NCBI GenBank assembly: GCA_008123405.1
Contig: VSSA01000011.1
Location: 1-64,000, forward strand
DNA length: 64,000 nucleotides
Direction: 5' to 3'
Source: Nocardioides sp. BGMRC 2183
Lineage (GTDB): Bacteria > Actinomycetota > Actinomycetes > Propionibacteriales > Nocardioidaceae
Positions 33,343-42,024 of this stretch are shown in pieces. The position numbers and the translations under genes were made by a program. The stretch's first letter is position 1. The number at the start of each line of letters is the position of its first letter. Under the pieces are notes generated by a model, which ran no database searches, was not told where the DNA came from, and saw only the letters and a program-made list of their open reading frames with translations.

Positions 33343-34119
33343 GTGGGTGCCATCCATGTGGAAGAGCGACGGGATGCGGTCTGGATCACGATCGATGCCC
33401 CGGAGCGACGCAATGCCTACGACCTCGAGATGGCGCGGGATCTCATCCGCGCCGTGGAGGGTGCGGCGGAGGCGAACGCAGTCGTCGTACAGGGGGCGGG
33501 CGGCAGTTTCTGCGCTGGTGGCGCCCTGACGCAGCTCGGCGACCCGGACCCCGCCCAGTTGCGCCAGTTGTTCACCACCTCGGCACGACTACTCGACACC
33601 ATTCGCGCCTGTCCGCGACCTGTGATCGCGGCCGTCGACGGTGCCGCGGCCGGCGGTGGGAACGAACTGGTGGTGGCGTGCGACTTCGCGATCGCCACCG
33701 AGCGCTCGACCTTCGGTCAGACCGGCCCGAAAGTCGGCTCGGCTCCCGTGCTGGGTGCGACCAACGTGCTGGCCGTGCAGATCGGGGAGCGCCGGGCCAA
33801 GGAGATGGCGATGATGTGTCGCCGCTACTCCGCTGAGCAGGCGCTGGCCTGGGGCCTGGTGAACGAGGTGGTCCCCGACGAGGGACTGGACGACGCAGTG
33901 GACCGTTGGCTCGACGAGATCGACGCGCTGAGCCCGCGCTATCTCGAGATCGCGAAGACGAGCTCGAACCAGTGGTGGAACCAGTCCCGCGACAACATGG
34001 CCGCGAACCTGGGCGCCTTGATCCAGGCCATCGGCAGCGAGGACATGCGGGAGGGCGCGCGCGCCTTCCTCGAGAAGCGCAAACCCGACTTCCGCGGCCT
34101 GCGTCGCCGCGAATCCTGA
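33343..34119 (+). CDS. Crotonase-family hydrolase/synthase, MenB/BadI-like
   Basis: In this 258-residue crotonase one glutamate is kept (GGGNELVVACD), but the second active-site segment reads FGQTGPKVGSAPVLG, as in DHNA-CoA synthase (MenB) and 2-ketocyclohexanecarboxyl-CoA hydrolase (BadI). RRAKEMAMMCRRYSAEQALAWGLVNEVV continues that likeness. As menaquinone genes are absent nearby, a BadI-like role is more likely: hydrolytic opening of a beta-keto ring CoA thioester. This is inference. The start is GTG with GAGGAGG upstream; the ligase gene follows in 14 bases. Confidence 0.82.
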   Translation: MGAIHVEERRDAVWITIDAPERRNAYDLEMARDLIRAVEGAAEANAVVVQGAGGSFCAGGALTQLGDPDPAQLRQLFTTSARLLDTIRACPRPVIAAVDGAAAGGGNELVVACDFAIATERSTFGQTGPKVGSAPVLGATNVLAVQIGERRAKEMAMMCRRYSAEQALAWGLVNEVVPDEGLDDAVDRWLDEIDALSPRYLEIAKTSSNQWWNQSRDNMAANLGALIQAIGSEDMREGARAFLEKRKPDFRGLRRRES

Positions 34120-34133
34120 CGAGAGATGAGACC

Positions 34134-35816
34134 GTGACCGTTCGTTACTACCGCGACCTCAAGCCCACGTTCACCGATCGCTCCCAGTGGGCTCTGCCGA
34201 CGGTGCTGCGTTACCACGCCGCCGAACGTCCCGACAGCGTCTGGCTGGACTGTCCGGAGGAGCGGCGGACGTGGACCTTCGCCGAGATGCTCGCCGCCGG
34301 CGAGCGCGTGGGCCGCAGCCTCCTTGCGGCCGGCTCCGAGCAGGGCGACCGCGTCGTCCTGGTGGCTCAGAACTCCTCGCAGTTCGTCCGCACCTGGATC
34401 GGTACGGCGCTCGCGGGGCTCGTCGAGGTGCCGATCAACACCGCCTACGAGCACGACTTCCTCGCCCACCAGGTCAGCACGGTCGAAGCCACCCTCGCCG
34501 TGGTGGACGACGTCTACGCGGCGCGCTTCACCGAGATCCCCGACGCCGCGAAGTCGATCCGGAAGTTCTGGGTGATCGACACCGGCTCCCGGGACACGGC
34601 GCTGGAGACACTGCGCAGCGCCGGTTGGGAGGCGGCGCCGTTCGAGGAGCTCGACGAAGCGGCGACAGCGGCGGAGGTCGTCGAGGGCACCCTGCCGCTG
34701 CCCGAGGTTCGCCCGCAGGATCTGGCCTCCGTCCTGTTCACCTCCGGCACCACCGGTCCGAGCAAGGGCGTCGCGATGCCGCACGCCCAGATGTACTTCT
34801 TCGCCGACGAGTGCGTCTCGCTGGTGCGACTGACCTCGCTGGACGCCTGGATGTCGGTGACCCCGCTCTTCCACGGCAACGCCCAGTTCATGGCCGCCTA
34901 CCCGACCCTGGTCGCCGGCGCGCGGTTCGTCACCCGCAGCCGGTTCTCCGCGAGCCGGTGGATCGACCAGATCCGCGAGAGCAGGGTCACGGTCACCAAC
35001 TTCATCGGCGTGATGATGGACTTCATCTGGAAGCAGGACCGTCGCGAGGACGACGCCGACAACCCCTTGCGTTGCGTCTTCGCTGCTCCGACTGCTGCCA
35101 CCCTGGTCGGTCCGATGAAGGAGCGCTACGGCATCGAGGCTTTCGTGGAGGTCTTCGGCCTCACCGAGACCTCCGCGCCGATCATCTCGCCCTACGGCGA
35201 GGACCGCCCCGCGGGTGCCGCCGGCCTGGCCGCTGAGGAGTGGTTCGACGTACGGCTGGTGGACCCGGAGACCGACGAAGAGGTCGCCGTCGGTGAGATC
35301 GGCGAGCTGGTGGTGCGGCCGAAGGTGCCGTTCTTGTGCTCGATGGGCTACTTCAACATGCCCGACAAGACGGTCGAGGCGTGGCGCAACCTCTGGTTCC
35401 ACACCGGCGATGCGCTCAAGCAGGACGACGACGGCTGGTTCTACTTCGTCGACCGGTTCAAGGACGCGCTGCGCCGTCGAGGCGAGAACATCAGTTCCTA
35501 CGAGATCGAGACCTCCGTCCTGGCCCATCCGGCCGTGGTGGAGTGCGCGGTGATCGCGGTCCCGGCCGACACCGAGGCCGGTGAGGACGAGGTGATGGCC
35601 TACGTGATCCTCGGCGGCGACGCGCCCGCCCCGACGGCCGAGGAACTCTGGGTGCACTGCGACGGTCGCATCCCGTCGTTCGCGGTGCCGCGCTATCTGC
35701 GCTTCGTCGAGGAGATGCCCAAGACACCGTCGCAGCGCGTGCAGAAGGCCAAGCTGCGGACGCTCGGCGTCACGGACGACACCCACGACCGACTGGCCAC
35801 CGCCGTCCGCGCCTGA
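34134..35816 (+). CDS. Acyl-CoA synthetase, carnitine-CoA ligase-like (AMP-binding)
   Basis: This 560-residue ligase has P-loop FTSGTTGPSKG near residue 202, adenylate motif EVFGLTETS and hinge DRFKDALRRRGENISSYEIE. As in the paralogue at 30894, the C-terminal Lys site has Arg (PSQRVQKAKLR). The two share overall layout and are probably related by duplication, perhaps serving different acids. The GTG at 34134 follows GAGAGATGAG. It lies between the MenB-like gene and a CitE-like lyase gene. Confidence 0.88.
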   Translation: MTVRYYRDLKPTFTDRSQWALPTVLRYHAAERPDSVWLDCPEERRTWTFAEMLAAGERVGRSLLAAGSEQGDRVVLVAQNSSQFVRTWIGTALAGLVEVPINTAYEHDFLAHQVSTVEATLAVVDDVYAARFTEIPDAAKSIRKFWVIDTGSRDTALETLRSAGWEAAPFEELDEAATAAEVVEGTLPLPEVRPQDLASVLFTSGTTGPSKGVAMPHAQMYFFADECVSLVRLTSLDAWMSVTPLFHGNAQFMAAYPTLVAGARFVTRSRFSASRWIDQIRESRVTVTNFIGVMMDFIWKQDRREDDADNPLRCVFAAPTAATLVGPMKERYGIEAFVEVFGLTETSAPIISPYGEDRPAGAAGLAAEEWFDVRLVDPETDEEVAVGEIGELVVRPKVPFLCSMGYFNMPDKTVEAWRNLWFHTGDALKQDDDGWFYFVDRFKDALRRRGENISSYEIETSVLAHPAVVECAVIAVPADTEAGEDEVMAYVILGGDAPAPTAEELWVHCDGRIPSFAVPRYLRFVEEMPKTPSQRVQKAKLRTLGVTDDTHDRLATAVRA

Positions 35817-35844
35817 CAGCGGTCCCATCGCACGAGGAGACCCG

Positions 35845-36729
35845 ATGCACCCTTACCGCTCGATCCTGTTCGTTCCCGCTCACAAGCCGGCCTGGGCACA
35901 CAAGGCCATCGCCGCGGGTGCAGATTGCGTGGTGCTCGACCTGGAGGACTCCGTCCCCTCGGACCTGAAGGAGGAGAGTCGGAGGACCGTCCGGGAGACG
36001 CTGCCCAAGCTGCGGCGAGCGGCGCCCGACGTCGGACTCTTCGTGCGCCCCAATGCACTCGACACCCGACTGTCGGGCGCCGACCTGGAGGCAGTGGTCT
36101 GCCCGGAGCTCGACGGACTCTTCACGCCGAAGATCCGAAACGCCACCGACGTGCTCCGCTGGGAGACCCTGATCGACTGGTTCGAGGCGCGCAACCAGGC
36201 CGACGGGCTGGAGATGATCGTCCCGGTGGAGATGGTCGACGCGATCACCAACTGCTTCGAGATCGCCTCCGCGTCTCCTCGCGTCGGCGCGATGATCGGC
36301 CCTACCTCCGAGCATGCCGACATCGCGCGTGCCGTCGGCTACCGACAGTCTCCCGAGGGGACGGAGACGCTGTACCTGCGCAGCCGGATCCTGCTGGCGT
36401 GCCGGCAGTACGGGCTCCATGCGCTGACGGGTCTGTGGGAGGACCTTGCCGACTTGGACGGACTGCGCAGTTTCGCGGACTACGGGTTGCAGCTCGGGTT
36501 CCGGGGCCAGATCGTCATCCATCCCTCCCATGTGGCCGTCGTGAACGACGTCTACACGCCCTCGGACGAGGAGGTCGCCTACCACGAGGAGCTCGTAGCG
36601 ACCATGGAGAAGGCTGTCGCTGACGGACAGGGGGCGGTGCGCTTCCGCGGACAGCACATCGACCTGGCTCACGCTGACAAGGCACGGGACTGGCTGGCGC
36701 ACGCCCGCCTGGTCCGGCGCGACGGCTGA
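35845..36729 (+). CDS. HpcH/HpaI aldolase, CitE-like CoA ester lyase
   Basis: This 294-residue TIM-barrel lyase resembles the citrate lyase beta subunit and malyl/citramalyl-CoA lyases. It starts RSILFVPAHKPAWAHKA; the metal-binding segment is VVLDLEDSVP. The acid for the metal site lies in MIVPVEMVDAI and the closing motif is IVIHPSHVAVVNDVY. It would split a 3-hydroxyacyl-type CoA ester into two pieces, possibly a late step. GAGGAGACC precedes the ATG. The gene is followed by a strong terminator. Confidence 0.87.
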   Translation: MHPYRSILFVPAHKPAWAHKAIAAGADCVVLDLEDSVPSDLKEESRRTVRETLPKLRRAAPDVGLFVRPNALDTRLSGADLEAVVCPELDGLFTPKIRNATDVLRWETLIDWFEARNQADGLEMIVPVEMVDAITNCFEIASASPRVGAMIGPTSEHADIARAVGYRQSPEGTETLYLRSRILLACRQYGLHALTGLWEDLADLDGLRSFADYGLQLGFRGQIVIHPSHVAVVNDVYTPSDEEVAYHEELVATMEKAVADGQGAVRFRGQHIDLAHADKARDWLAHARLVRRDG

Positions 36730-36747
36730 TCCGGCGTACCAACGATG

Positions 36748-36776
36748 AAGGGGCCCGCCGACGGCGGGCCCCTTTT
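36748..36776. terminator. Bidirectional intrinsic terminator
   Basis: A perfect 12-base-pair stem (36748-36759 / 36763-36774) with loop GAC is followed by TT and a short pyrimidine run. It lies between the convergent CitE-like gene (plus) and enoyl-CoA hydratase gene (minus) and should end both transcripts. Confidence 0.8.
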
Positions 36777-36799
36777 CGTGTCGTCGTGGTCAACAGTCC

Positions 36800-37609
36800 T
36801 CAGCGACCACTCCACTGTGGCGCCCGCTTCTCCACGAACGCCTTCGCGCCCTCCTGGGCGTCGGCCGACTCCCGCACCGGGTTGACGTACTCCTCCTGGC
36901 GGTCGAACTGCTCGGCGAGTGTCCAGTCCGCCGAGCGCACCAGCACCTGCTTGGACGCGGCCAGCGCGAGGGGGGCGTTGGCGGCCACCTCGTCGGCGAG
37001 CTCGAGAGCGACCTCGAGGGCCTGACCGGGGTCGGCGATGCGGTTGACCAGCTGGGCGTCCGCTGCAGCGGTGGCCGGCCACATCCGGCCGGTCAACACC
37101 AGCTCCATCGCCAGGTGATAGGGGATCCGGGTCTGCAGCCGGAGCAGGCCGCCGGCGGCCGCGGTGAGGCCCCGCTTGACCTCCGGGAGCCCGAACTTGG
37201 CCTCCGACGACGCGACGATCAGGTCGCAGGAGAGCACGATCTCGAAGCCGCCGGCCAGCGCATAGCCCTCGACGGCGGCGATCAACGGTTTGCGCGGCGG
37301 CTGCTTGACCAGCCCGGCGAAGCCGCGGCCCTCGACCACCGGACGCTCGCCGCGCGCGAAGCCCTTGAGGTCCATCCCGGCGCAGAAGGTGCCGCCCGCG
37401 CCGGTGATGACACCGACGCTGAGATCGTCGCGGCTGTCGAGCAGGTCGAGCGCGTCGGCGATCTGGTGGGCCATCGCCATCGACATCGCGTTGCGTGCGG
37501 CAGGGCGGTCCATGGTCATCACCAGGACGCGTCCGCGCTCTTCGACCTTCAGGTCGGGCTCGTCCATCGTGGCCTCCGTCGGGGTCGCCGTGGTCGGGGT
37601 GCTGGTCAT
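36800..37609 (-). CDS. Enoyl-CoA hydratase (crotonase family)
   Basis: This 269-residue crotonase has both catalytic glutamates, in LAGGFEIVLSCD and FGLPEVKRGLTAAAGG, so it should be a true hydratase. The first 15 residues are Thr/Pro-rich and may be untranslated; an in-frame ATG at 37566 (MDEPDLK) is an alternative start. I prefer the ATG at 37609 because it overlaps the SDR stop (ATGA). It is the last gene of the thiolase - SDR - hydratase operon, a beta-oxidation set. Confidence 0.88.
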   Translation of the reverse strand: MTSTPTTATPTEATMDEPDLKVEERGRVLVMTMDRPAARNAMSMAMAHQIADALDLLDSRDDLSVGVITGAGGTFCAGMDLKGFARGERPVVEGRGFAGLVKQPPRKPLIAAVEGYALAGGFEIVLSCDLIVASSEAKFGLPEVKRGLTAAAGGLLRLQTRIPYHLAMELVLTGRMWPATAAADAQLVNRIADPGQALEVALELADEVAANAPLALAASKQVLVRSADWTLAEQFDRQEEYVNPVRESADAQEGAKAFVEKRAPQWSGR

Positions 37610-38364
37610 CGCGGGCTCATCCGGATCGCGCCGTCGAGACGGATGGTCTCGCCGTTGAGGTAGGGGTTCTCCACGATCTGCTGGGCGAGCATCGCGAACT
37701 CGTCGGGCTGACCGAGGCGTGCGGGGTTGGGCACCTGGCCGCCGAGCCCGTCGCGGATCTCTTGGGAGAACCGGGCCAGGATCGGGGTGTCGAAGACGCC
37801 GGGGGCGATCGAGTTGACCCGGATGTTCTTCGTGGCGAGGTCGCGCGCGGCGACCAGGGTCATCCCGACCACGCCTGCCTTCGCGGAGGCGTAGGGAATC
37901 TGGCCCACCTGGCCTTCCCACGCAGCGACGGAGGCCGTGAGGATGCAGACACCCCGCTCTCCGTCGACCACCTCGTTGCGCGACATCCGGGTCGCCGCCA
38001 GCCGCAGGGTGTTGAAGGTCCCGACCAGGTTGAGGTTGATCAACTGCTGGTAGAGCTCGAGGTCCCCGGGCGTGCCGTCGCGGTTCACCAATCGCACGGT
38101 GCCGCCCTTGCCGGCGCAGTGCACCAGCGCGCGCAGCGGTCCGTGCTCCTCGGCCACGTCGAGCGCGGCGTCGACCTGCGCGGGGTCGGTGACGTCGCCG
38201 GCCGCGAACGACCCACCGATCTCCTCGGCGAACTCCTTGCCGAGCTCCTCGTTGAGGTCGAGGACGACGACGTGAGCGCCGGCAGCGGCCAGTCGCCGAG
38301 AGGTCGCCGCGCCGAGGCCGGACGCGCCGCCGGTGACGAGCGCGGAGGCTCCGGTCAGGTTCAT
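37606..38364 (-). CDS. SDR family 3-hydroxyacyl-CoA dehydrogenase (HSD10-like)
   Basis: This 252-residue short-chain dehydrogenase has TGGASGLG at the cofactor loop, VVVLDLNE (NAD preference), [20 protein letters not shown] around the catalytic Ser-Tyr-Lys, and [10 protein letters not shown]. It closely resembles type-2 3-hydroxyacyl-CoA dehydrogenases. It would oxidise a 3-hydroxyacyl-CoA made by the hydratase downstream, before cleavage by the thiolase upstream. AAGGAGA precedes the ATG. Confidence 0.9.
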   Translation of the reverse strand: MNLTGASALVTGGASGLGAATSRRLAAAGAHVVVLDLNEELGKEFAEEIGGSFAAGDVTDPAQVDAALDVAEEHGPLRALVHCAGKGGTVRLVNRDGTPGDLELYQQLINLNLVGTFNTLRLAATRMSRNEVVDGERGVCILTASVAAWEGQVGQIPYASAKAGVVGMTLVAARDLATKNIRVNSIAPGVFDTPILARFSQEIRDGLGGQVPNPARLGQPDEFAMLAQQIVENPYLNGETIRLDGAIRMSPR

Positions 38365-38405
38365 TGCTTCTCCTTGGAACTCGGTCGGGTACGTCGAGAG
38401 GGCGC

Positions 38406-39602
38406 TCAGAGCCGCTCGATGATCGTGGCGTTGGCCATGCCACCCGCCTCGCACATCAACTGCAGGCCGAACTGCTGGTCGTTGTCCTCCAGTGCGTGGA
38501 GCATGGTGGTCATCAGTCGGGTACCGGAGGCGCCGAGGGGGTGTCCGAGCGCGATGGCACCACCGCGGGGATTGACCCGGTCGGGGTCCGCGTTGAACTC
38601 GGCCAGCCACGCCAGCGGGACCGGCGCGAAGGCCTCGTTGAGCTCGACATGGTCGATCTCGCCGATACTCAATCCGGAGCGCTCGAGCACCTTGTCGGTG
38701 GCCGGGATCGGACCGGTCAGCATCAGCAGCGGATCGTCGCCGACCACGGACATCGTGTGGATCCGGGCGCGCGGGGTGAGTCCGAGCTCGTCGGCCCGCC
38801 GCCGCGACATCAGCAGCAGGGCGCTGGCGCCATCGGTGATCTGCGAGGAGTTGCCGGCCGTGATCGACCAGTCGATCTCGGGGAAGCGCGCGCTCAGCTC
38901 GTCGGTCTCGAAGACCGCTCGCAGCCCGGCGAGCTTCTCGGCGGTCGTGCCGCGCCGGATCGTCTCGTCGGCGTCGACGCGGCCGCTCGGGGTGTCGATG
39001 CCGATCACCTCGCGTGCGAACTCGCCGGCGTCCTGGGCGCGAGCGGCGAGTTCGTGCGAGCGCGCGGAGTATTCGTCGAGCTCGGTGCGCGACAGCTTCC
39101 AGCGGGCTGTGACCAGCTCGGCGGCGACGCCCTGGGAGACGAGTCCGGGTTGGTAGCGCTCGGCGATCCGGGCGCCGTAGGGGTCGGCGCCCATCCGCGC
39201 CGAACCCATCACCACGCGACTCATCGACTCCACGCCGCCGGCCACCACGACGTCGTACTCGCCCGAGCGGATGCCCTGAGCGGCGAAGTGGACCGCCTGC
39301 TGGCTCGATCCGCACTTGCGGTCGATGGTGGTCGCGGGCACGTGGGCGGGGTAGCCGGCGGCCAGCCAGGCGAGGCGGCCGGGCGTCGCGGACTGCTCGC
39401 CCACCTGGGAGACGCAGCCGACGATCACGTCGTCGACGCTGGCGGGGTCGAGAGCGGGGGAGCGTCCGACGAGCGTCTCGATCGTCTGGGACAGCAGGTC
39501 CACGGGGTGCACGTCGGCCAGAGCGCCGCCTGCCTTGCCGCGCCCGCTCGGGGTGCGGACGGCGTCGACGATCACCACGTCGGAGTCAGTAGTCACAGCC
39601 AC
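38406..39602 (-). CDS. Acetyl-CoA acyltransferase (thiolase)
   Basis: This 398-residue thiolase cleaves a 3-oxoacyl-CoA with CoA. The nucleophilic Cys is in DRKCGSSQQAVH near residue 92, the His in GGAIALGHPLGASGTR and the second Cys in CEAGGMANA near the end. The start is a GTG at 39602, or 39596; no strong ribosome-binding site is seen, so a leaderless transcript is possible. It diverges from the acyl-CoA dehydrogenase gene at 39713, across a gap with ATCATGAT (39614-39621). Confidence 0.92.
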   Translation of the reverse strand: MAVTTDSDVVIVDAVRTPSGRGKAGGALADVHPVDLLSQTIETLVGRSPALDPASVDDVIVGCVSQVGEQSATPGRLAWLAAGYPAHVPATTIDRKCGSSQQAVHFAAQGIRSGEYDVVVAGGVESMSRVVMGSARMGADPYGARIAERYQPGLVSQGVAAELVTARWKLSRTELDEYSARSHELAARAQDAGEFAREVIGIDTPSGRVDADETIRRGTTAEKLAGLRAVFETDELSARFPEIDWSITAGNSSQITDGASALLLMSRRRADELGLTPRARIHTMSVVGDDPLLMLTGPIPATDKVLERSGLSIGEIDHVELNEAFAPVPLAWLAEFNADPDRVNPRGGAIALGHPLGASGTRLMTTMLHALEDNDQQFGLQLMCEAGGMANATIIERL

Positions 39603-39611
39603 ACCTAATGC

Positions 39612-39694
39612 TTATCATGATTCGCATGAAGTGTCACCAGGTTGCCGTTTGCGCTTGACAGCGGGCGGTCCTATGAATCTAGGATAATGATTAC
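39612..39694. promoter_or_regulatory. Divergent promoter with two AT-rich operator-like sites
   Basis: CTTATCATGATTCG (39611-39624) and GGATAATGATTAC (39682-39694) lie between the divergent thiolase and acyl-CoA dehydrogenase genes. The first has the ATCATGAT core shared with three other promoters of the island. The second shares GATAATGA with the korA/aldehyde dehydrogenase gap (about 1179). Confidence 0.45.
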
Positions 39695-39712
39695 AACTAA
39701 GGAGGTGGATTG

Positions 39713-40864
39713 ATGGCTGACGACCACGCCGAGATCCGTGAACTGGCCGCTCGGGTGGCCCGCGACGTGTATGGACCTATTGCCGAGACGCTGGACGTGA
39801 ACCGCACGCCCATCACTCGTGAGCAGCGGATGCGGCTCGGTGAGCTCGGGTTCCTGGGCATCGCGCACCCGGAGGAGTACGGCGGCTCCGGCCAGCCGCT
39901 CTCCCAGGCGCTCACCGTCGTCGAGGAGTTCGGCAAGGTCTGCCGTCCGGCCGCCTTCCAGATCTTCGAGGCCAACACCGGCCCCGCGCAGGTCATCAAC
40001 CACCTCGGCACCGACGAGCAGAAGCAGCGTTGGCTCCCGGCGATCGTCTCCGGTGAGAAGACGATGGCTGTCGGGATCTCCGAGCCCGACGCCGGCTCCG
40101 CGGCCACCGACATGCGCACCACCGGCAAGCTCACCAACGGCACCGTGGTCGTCAACGGCAACAAGCGGTGGATCTCCAACGGCGGCGAGGCCGACCAGTA
40201 CGTCGTCTACTGCCGCCTCTCCGACGCGCCCGGCGCGAAGGGGATCGGCGCGGTCGTCGTCGACAAGGACACGCCCGGGTTCTCCTTCGGCGCCAGCGAG
40301 CGGCTGATGGGTTTCCGCGGCATCCCCTCGGCCGACCTCTACTTCGACAACGTCGAGGTGCCGGAGGAGAACATCGTGGTCCCGGCCGGCGGCTTCAACA
40401 AGCTGTTCGGCGTCTTCTCCATCGAGCGGATGGGCAACACCACGATGAGCCTGGCGATCGGCCAGGCGGCCCTCGACAAGACCCTGAAGTACGTCGAGGA
40501 GCGCGAGCAGTTCGGCAAGCAGCTCATCGAGTTCCAGAGCATCCAGGTGATGGTCGCCGACATGATCCTCCAGGTCGAAGCCGCCCGCCTGCTGCGCGAC
40601 GCGGCTGCCGCCTCGGCGGAGCCCACCGGCATCCCGGACCCGCTCAAGGTGTCGCTCGCCAAGTGCACGGCCAACGAGATGGCCAAGCGGGTCACCGATC
40701 TGGCCATGCAGATCCACGGTGGCAACGGCTACACCGAGGAGTACGGACTCGAGCGGTTGCACCGCGACGCGCACGGCTGGGCGATCGCCGGCGGTACGCC
40801 GACGATGCAGCGCACCCGCATCGTCTCCGAGGTGCTGGGTCGCAAGTTCGACCAGCGCCGCTGA
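39713..40864 (+). CDS. Acyl-CoA dehydrogenase
   Basis: This 383-residue FAD enzyme has VGISEPDAGSAATD near residue 120 and WISNGGEADQYVV near 155. The helix-K base site reads AIAGGTPTM and has no Glu. A Glu in FSIERMG near 240 sits where helix-G bases occur in isovaleryl-CoA dehydrogenase types. The ATG at 39713 is placed by a perfect AAGGAGGT six bases upstream; an in-frame TTG just before is ignored. It is followed by a second, different acyl-CoA dehydrogenase, and the two may form a heteromer as in steroid degradation. Confidence 0.92.
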   Translation: MADDHAEIRELAARVARDVYGPIAETLDVNRTPITREQRMRLGELGFLGIAHPEEYGGSGQPLSQALTVVEEFGKVCRPAAFQIFEANTGPAQVINHLGTDEQKQRWLPAIVSGEKTMAVGISEPDAGSAATDMRTTGKLTNGTVVVNGNKRWISNGGEADQYVVYCRLSDAPGAKGIGAVVVDKDTPGFSFGASERLMGFRGIPSADLYFDNVEVPEENIVVPAGGFNKLFGVFSIERMGNTTMSLAIGQAALDKTLKYVEEREQFGKQLIEFQSIQVMVADMILQVEAARLLRDAAAASAEPTGIPDPLKVSLAKCTANEMAKRVTDLAMQIHGGNGYTEEYGLERLHRDAHGWAIAGGTPTMQRTRIVSEVLGRKFDQRR

Positions 40865-40896
40865 CCAGCCGTCGACGTCCGAGAGAGGATGGGTCC

Positions 40897-42024
40897 ATGT
40901 TCGACCTGAGCCCGGAGCACCGGGAGATCCAGGCGGCCGCGCGCGAGCTCGCCACCGCCGTCGAGCCGTTCGCCGACGAGGCGGACGAGTACGTCGAGGT
41001 GCACCCGAAGGTGCGCAGTCTCCTCGCCGAGTCGGGCCTGGCGCGGCACGTGGTGCAGGCGTCGTACGGCGGGGTGAGCGAGGAGCTCGACCCGCTGACC
41101 ATCGCCGTCATCCGGGAGGCGCTGATGTACTCCTCGGCGCACCTGGACTCGATGTTCGGGATGCAGGGTGTCGGCAGCTATTCGCTCTCGGTCGGCGGCT
41201 CGGAGGAGCTGAAGCAGGCCTGGCTGCCGAAGGTCGCCTCGCTGGAGGCCATCGCCGGCTTGGCGCTGACCGAGCCCGACGTCGGCTCCGACCTGCGCGC
41301 GGTGTCGACCACGATGGTGGCCGACGGCGACGAGCTGGTGATCGACGGCCGCAAGTCCTTCATCACGAACGGGGGAGCGGCGGACTTCTACTGCACCCTG
41401 GTTCGCGAGGGGGACGGTTGGTCGATGGTGCTGATCCCGGCCGACACCCCTGGCGTCTCCGTCGAGAAGGGTGCGGATCTGATCGCCCCGCACATTCTCG
41501 GCGAGCTCACCTTCAACGACGTCCGAGTGCCCTCGGGCAACCGGCTCGGTGTCCCCGGCAAGGCGTTCAAGCTGATGCTGCAGACGCTGGCGGTCTTCCG
41601 GGTGACGGTCGCAGCGTCCGGCGTGGGACTGGCGCAGGCGGCACTCGACGAGGCCCGCGCGCACGCGCTGGCACGCGAGCAGTTCGGCAAGCCGCTGATC
41701 GAGCTCGGTGCGGTCTCGCAGAAGCTCGCCCAGTCCTGGACCGACGTCGAAGCGGCCCGTGCCTTCGTCTACCGTGCCGCCGCGCTCGCCAAGAGCGACC
41801 CGCTCGGCCATCTGGACTACTCCTCGATGGCCAAGGTGCACGCGACCGAGGCGGCCGCGCAGGTGGTCGACAGGTCGGTGCAGACGATGGGCCGGTTCGG
41901 CCTGGTCCGCGGCTCGAAGATCGAGCGGCTCTATCGCAACGCCCGGCCACTGCGGGTCTACGAAGGCGCTACCGAGGTGCTCCTCGACTCGCTGGCTCGC
42001 CGGCTGGCGAAGGGGGCACGGTGA
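40897..42024 (+). CDS. Acyl-CoA dehydrogenase
   Basis: This 375-residue FAD enzyme has AGLALTEPDVGSDLRAV near residue 122 and SFITNGGAADFYC near 150. Here the canonical helix-K Glu is present (RVYEGATEVLL). It thus differs from its neighbour at 39713 in base position, so they may handle different substrates or act as catalytic and structural partners. GAGAGAGGA precedes the ATG. It shares one base with the SDR start (TGATG). Confidence 0.92.
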   Translation: MFDLSPEHREIQAAARELATAVEPFADEADEYVEVHPKVRSLLAESGLARHVVQASYGGVSEELDPLTIAVIREALMYSSAHLDSMFGMQGVGSYSLSVGGSEELKQAWLPKVASLEAIAGLALTEPDVGSDLRAVSTTMVADGDELVIDGRKSFITNGGAADFYCTLVREGDGWSMVLIPADTPGVSVEKGADLIAPHILGELTFNDVRVPSGNRLGVPGKAFKLMLQTLAVFRVTVAASGVGLAQAALDEARAHALAREQFGKPLIELGAVSQKLAQSWTDVEAARAFVYRAAALAKSDPLGHLDYSSMAKVHATEAAAQVVDRSVQTMGRFGLVRGSKIERLYRNARPLRVYEGATEVLLDSLARRLAKGAR

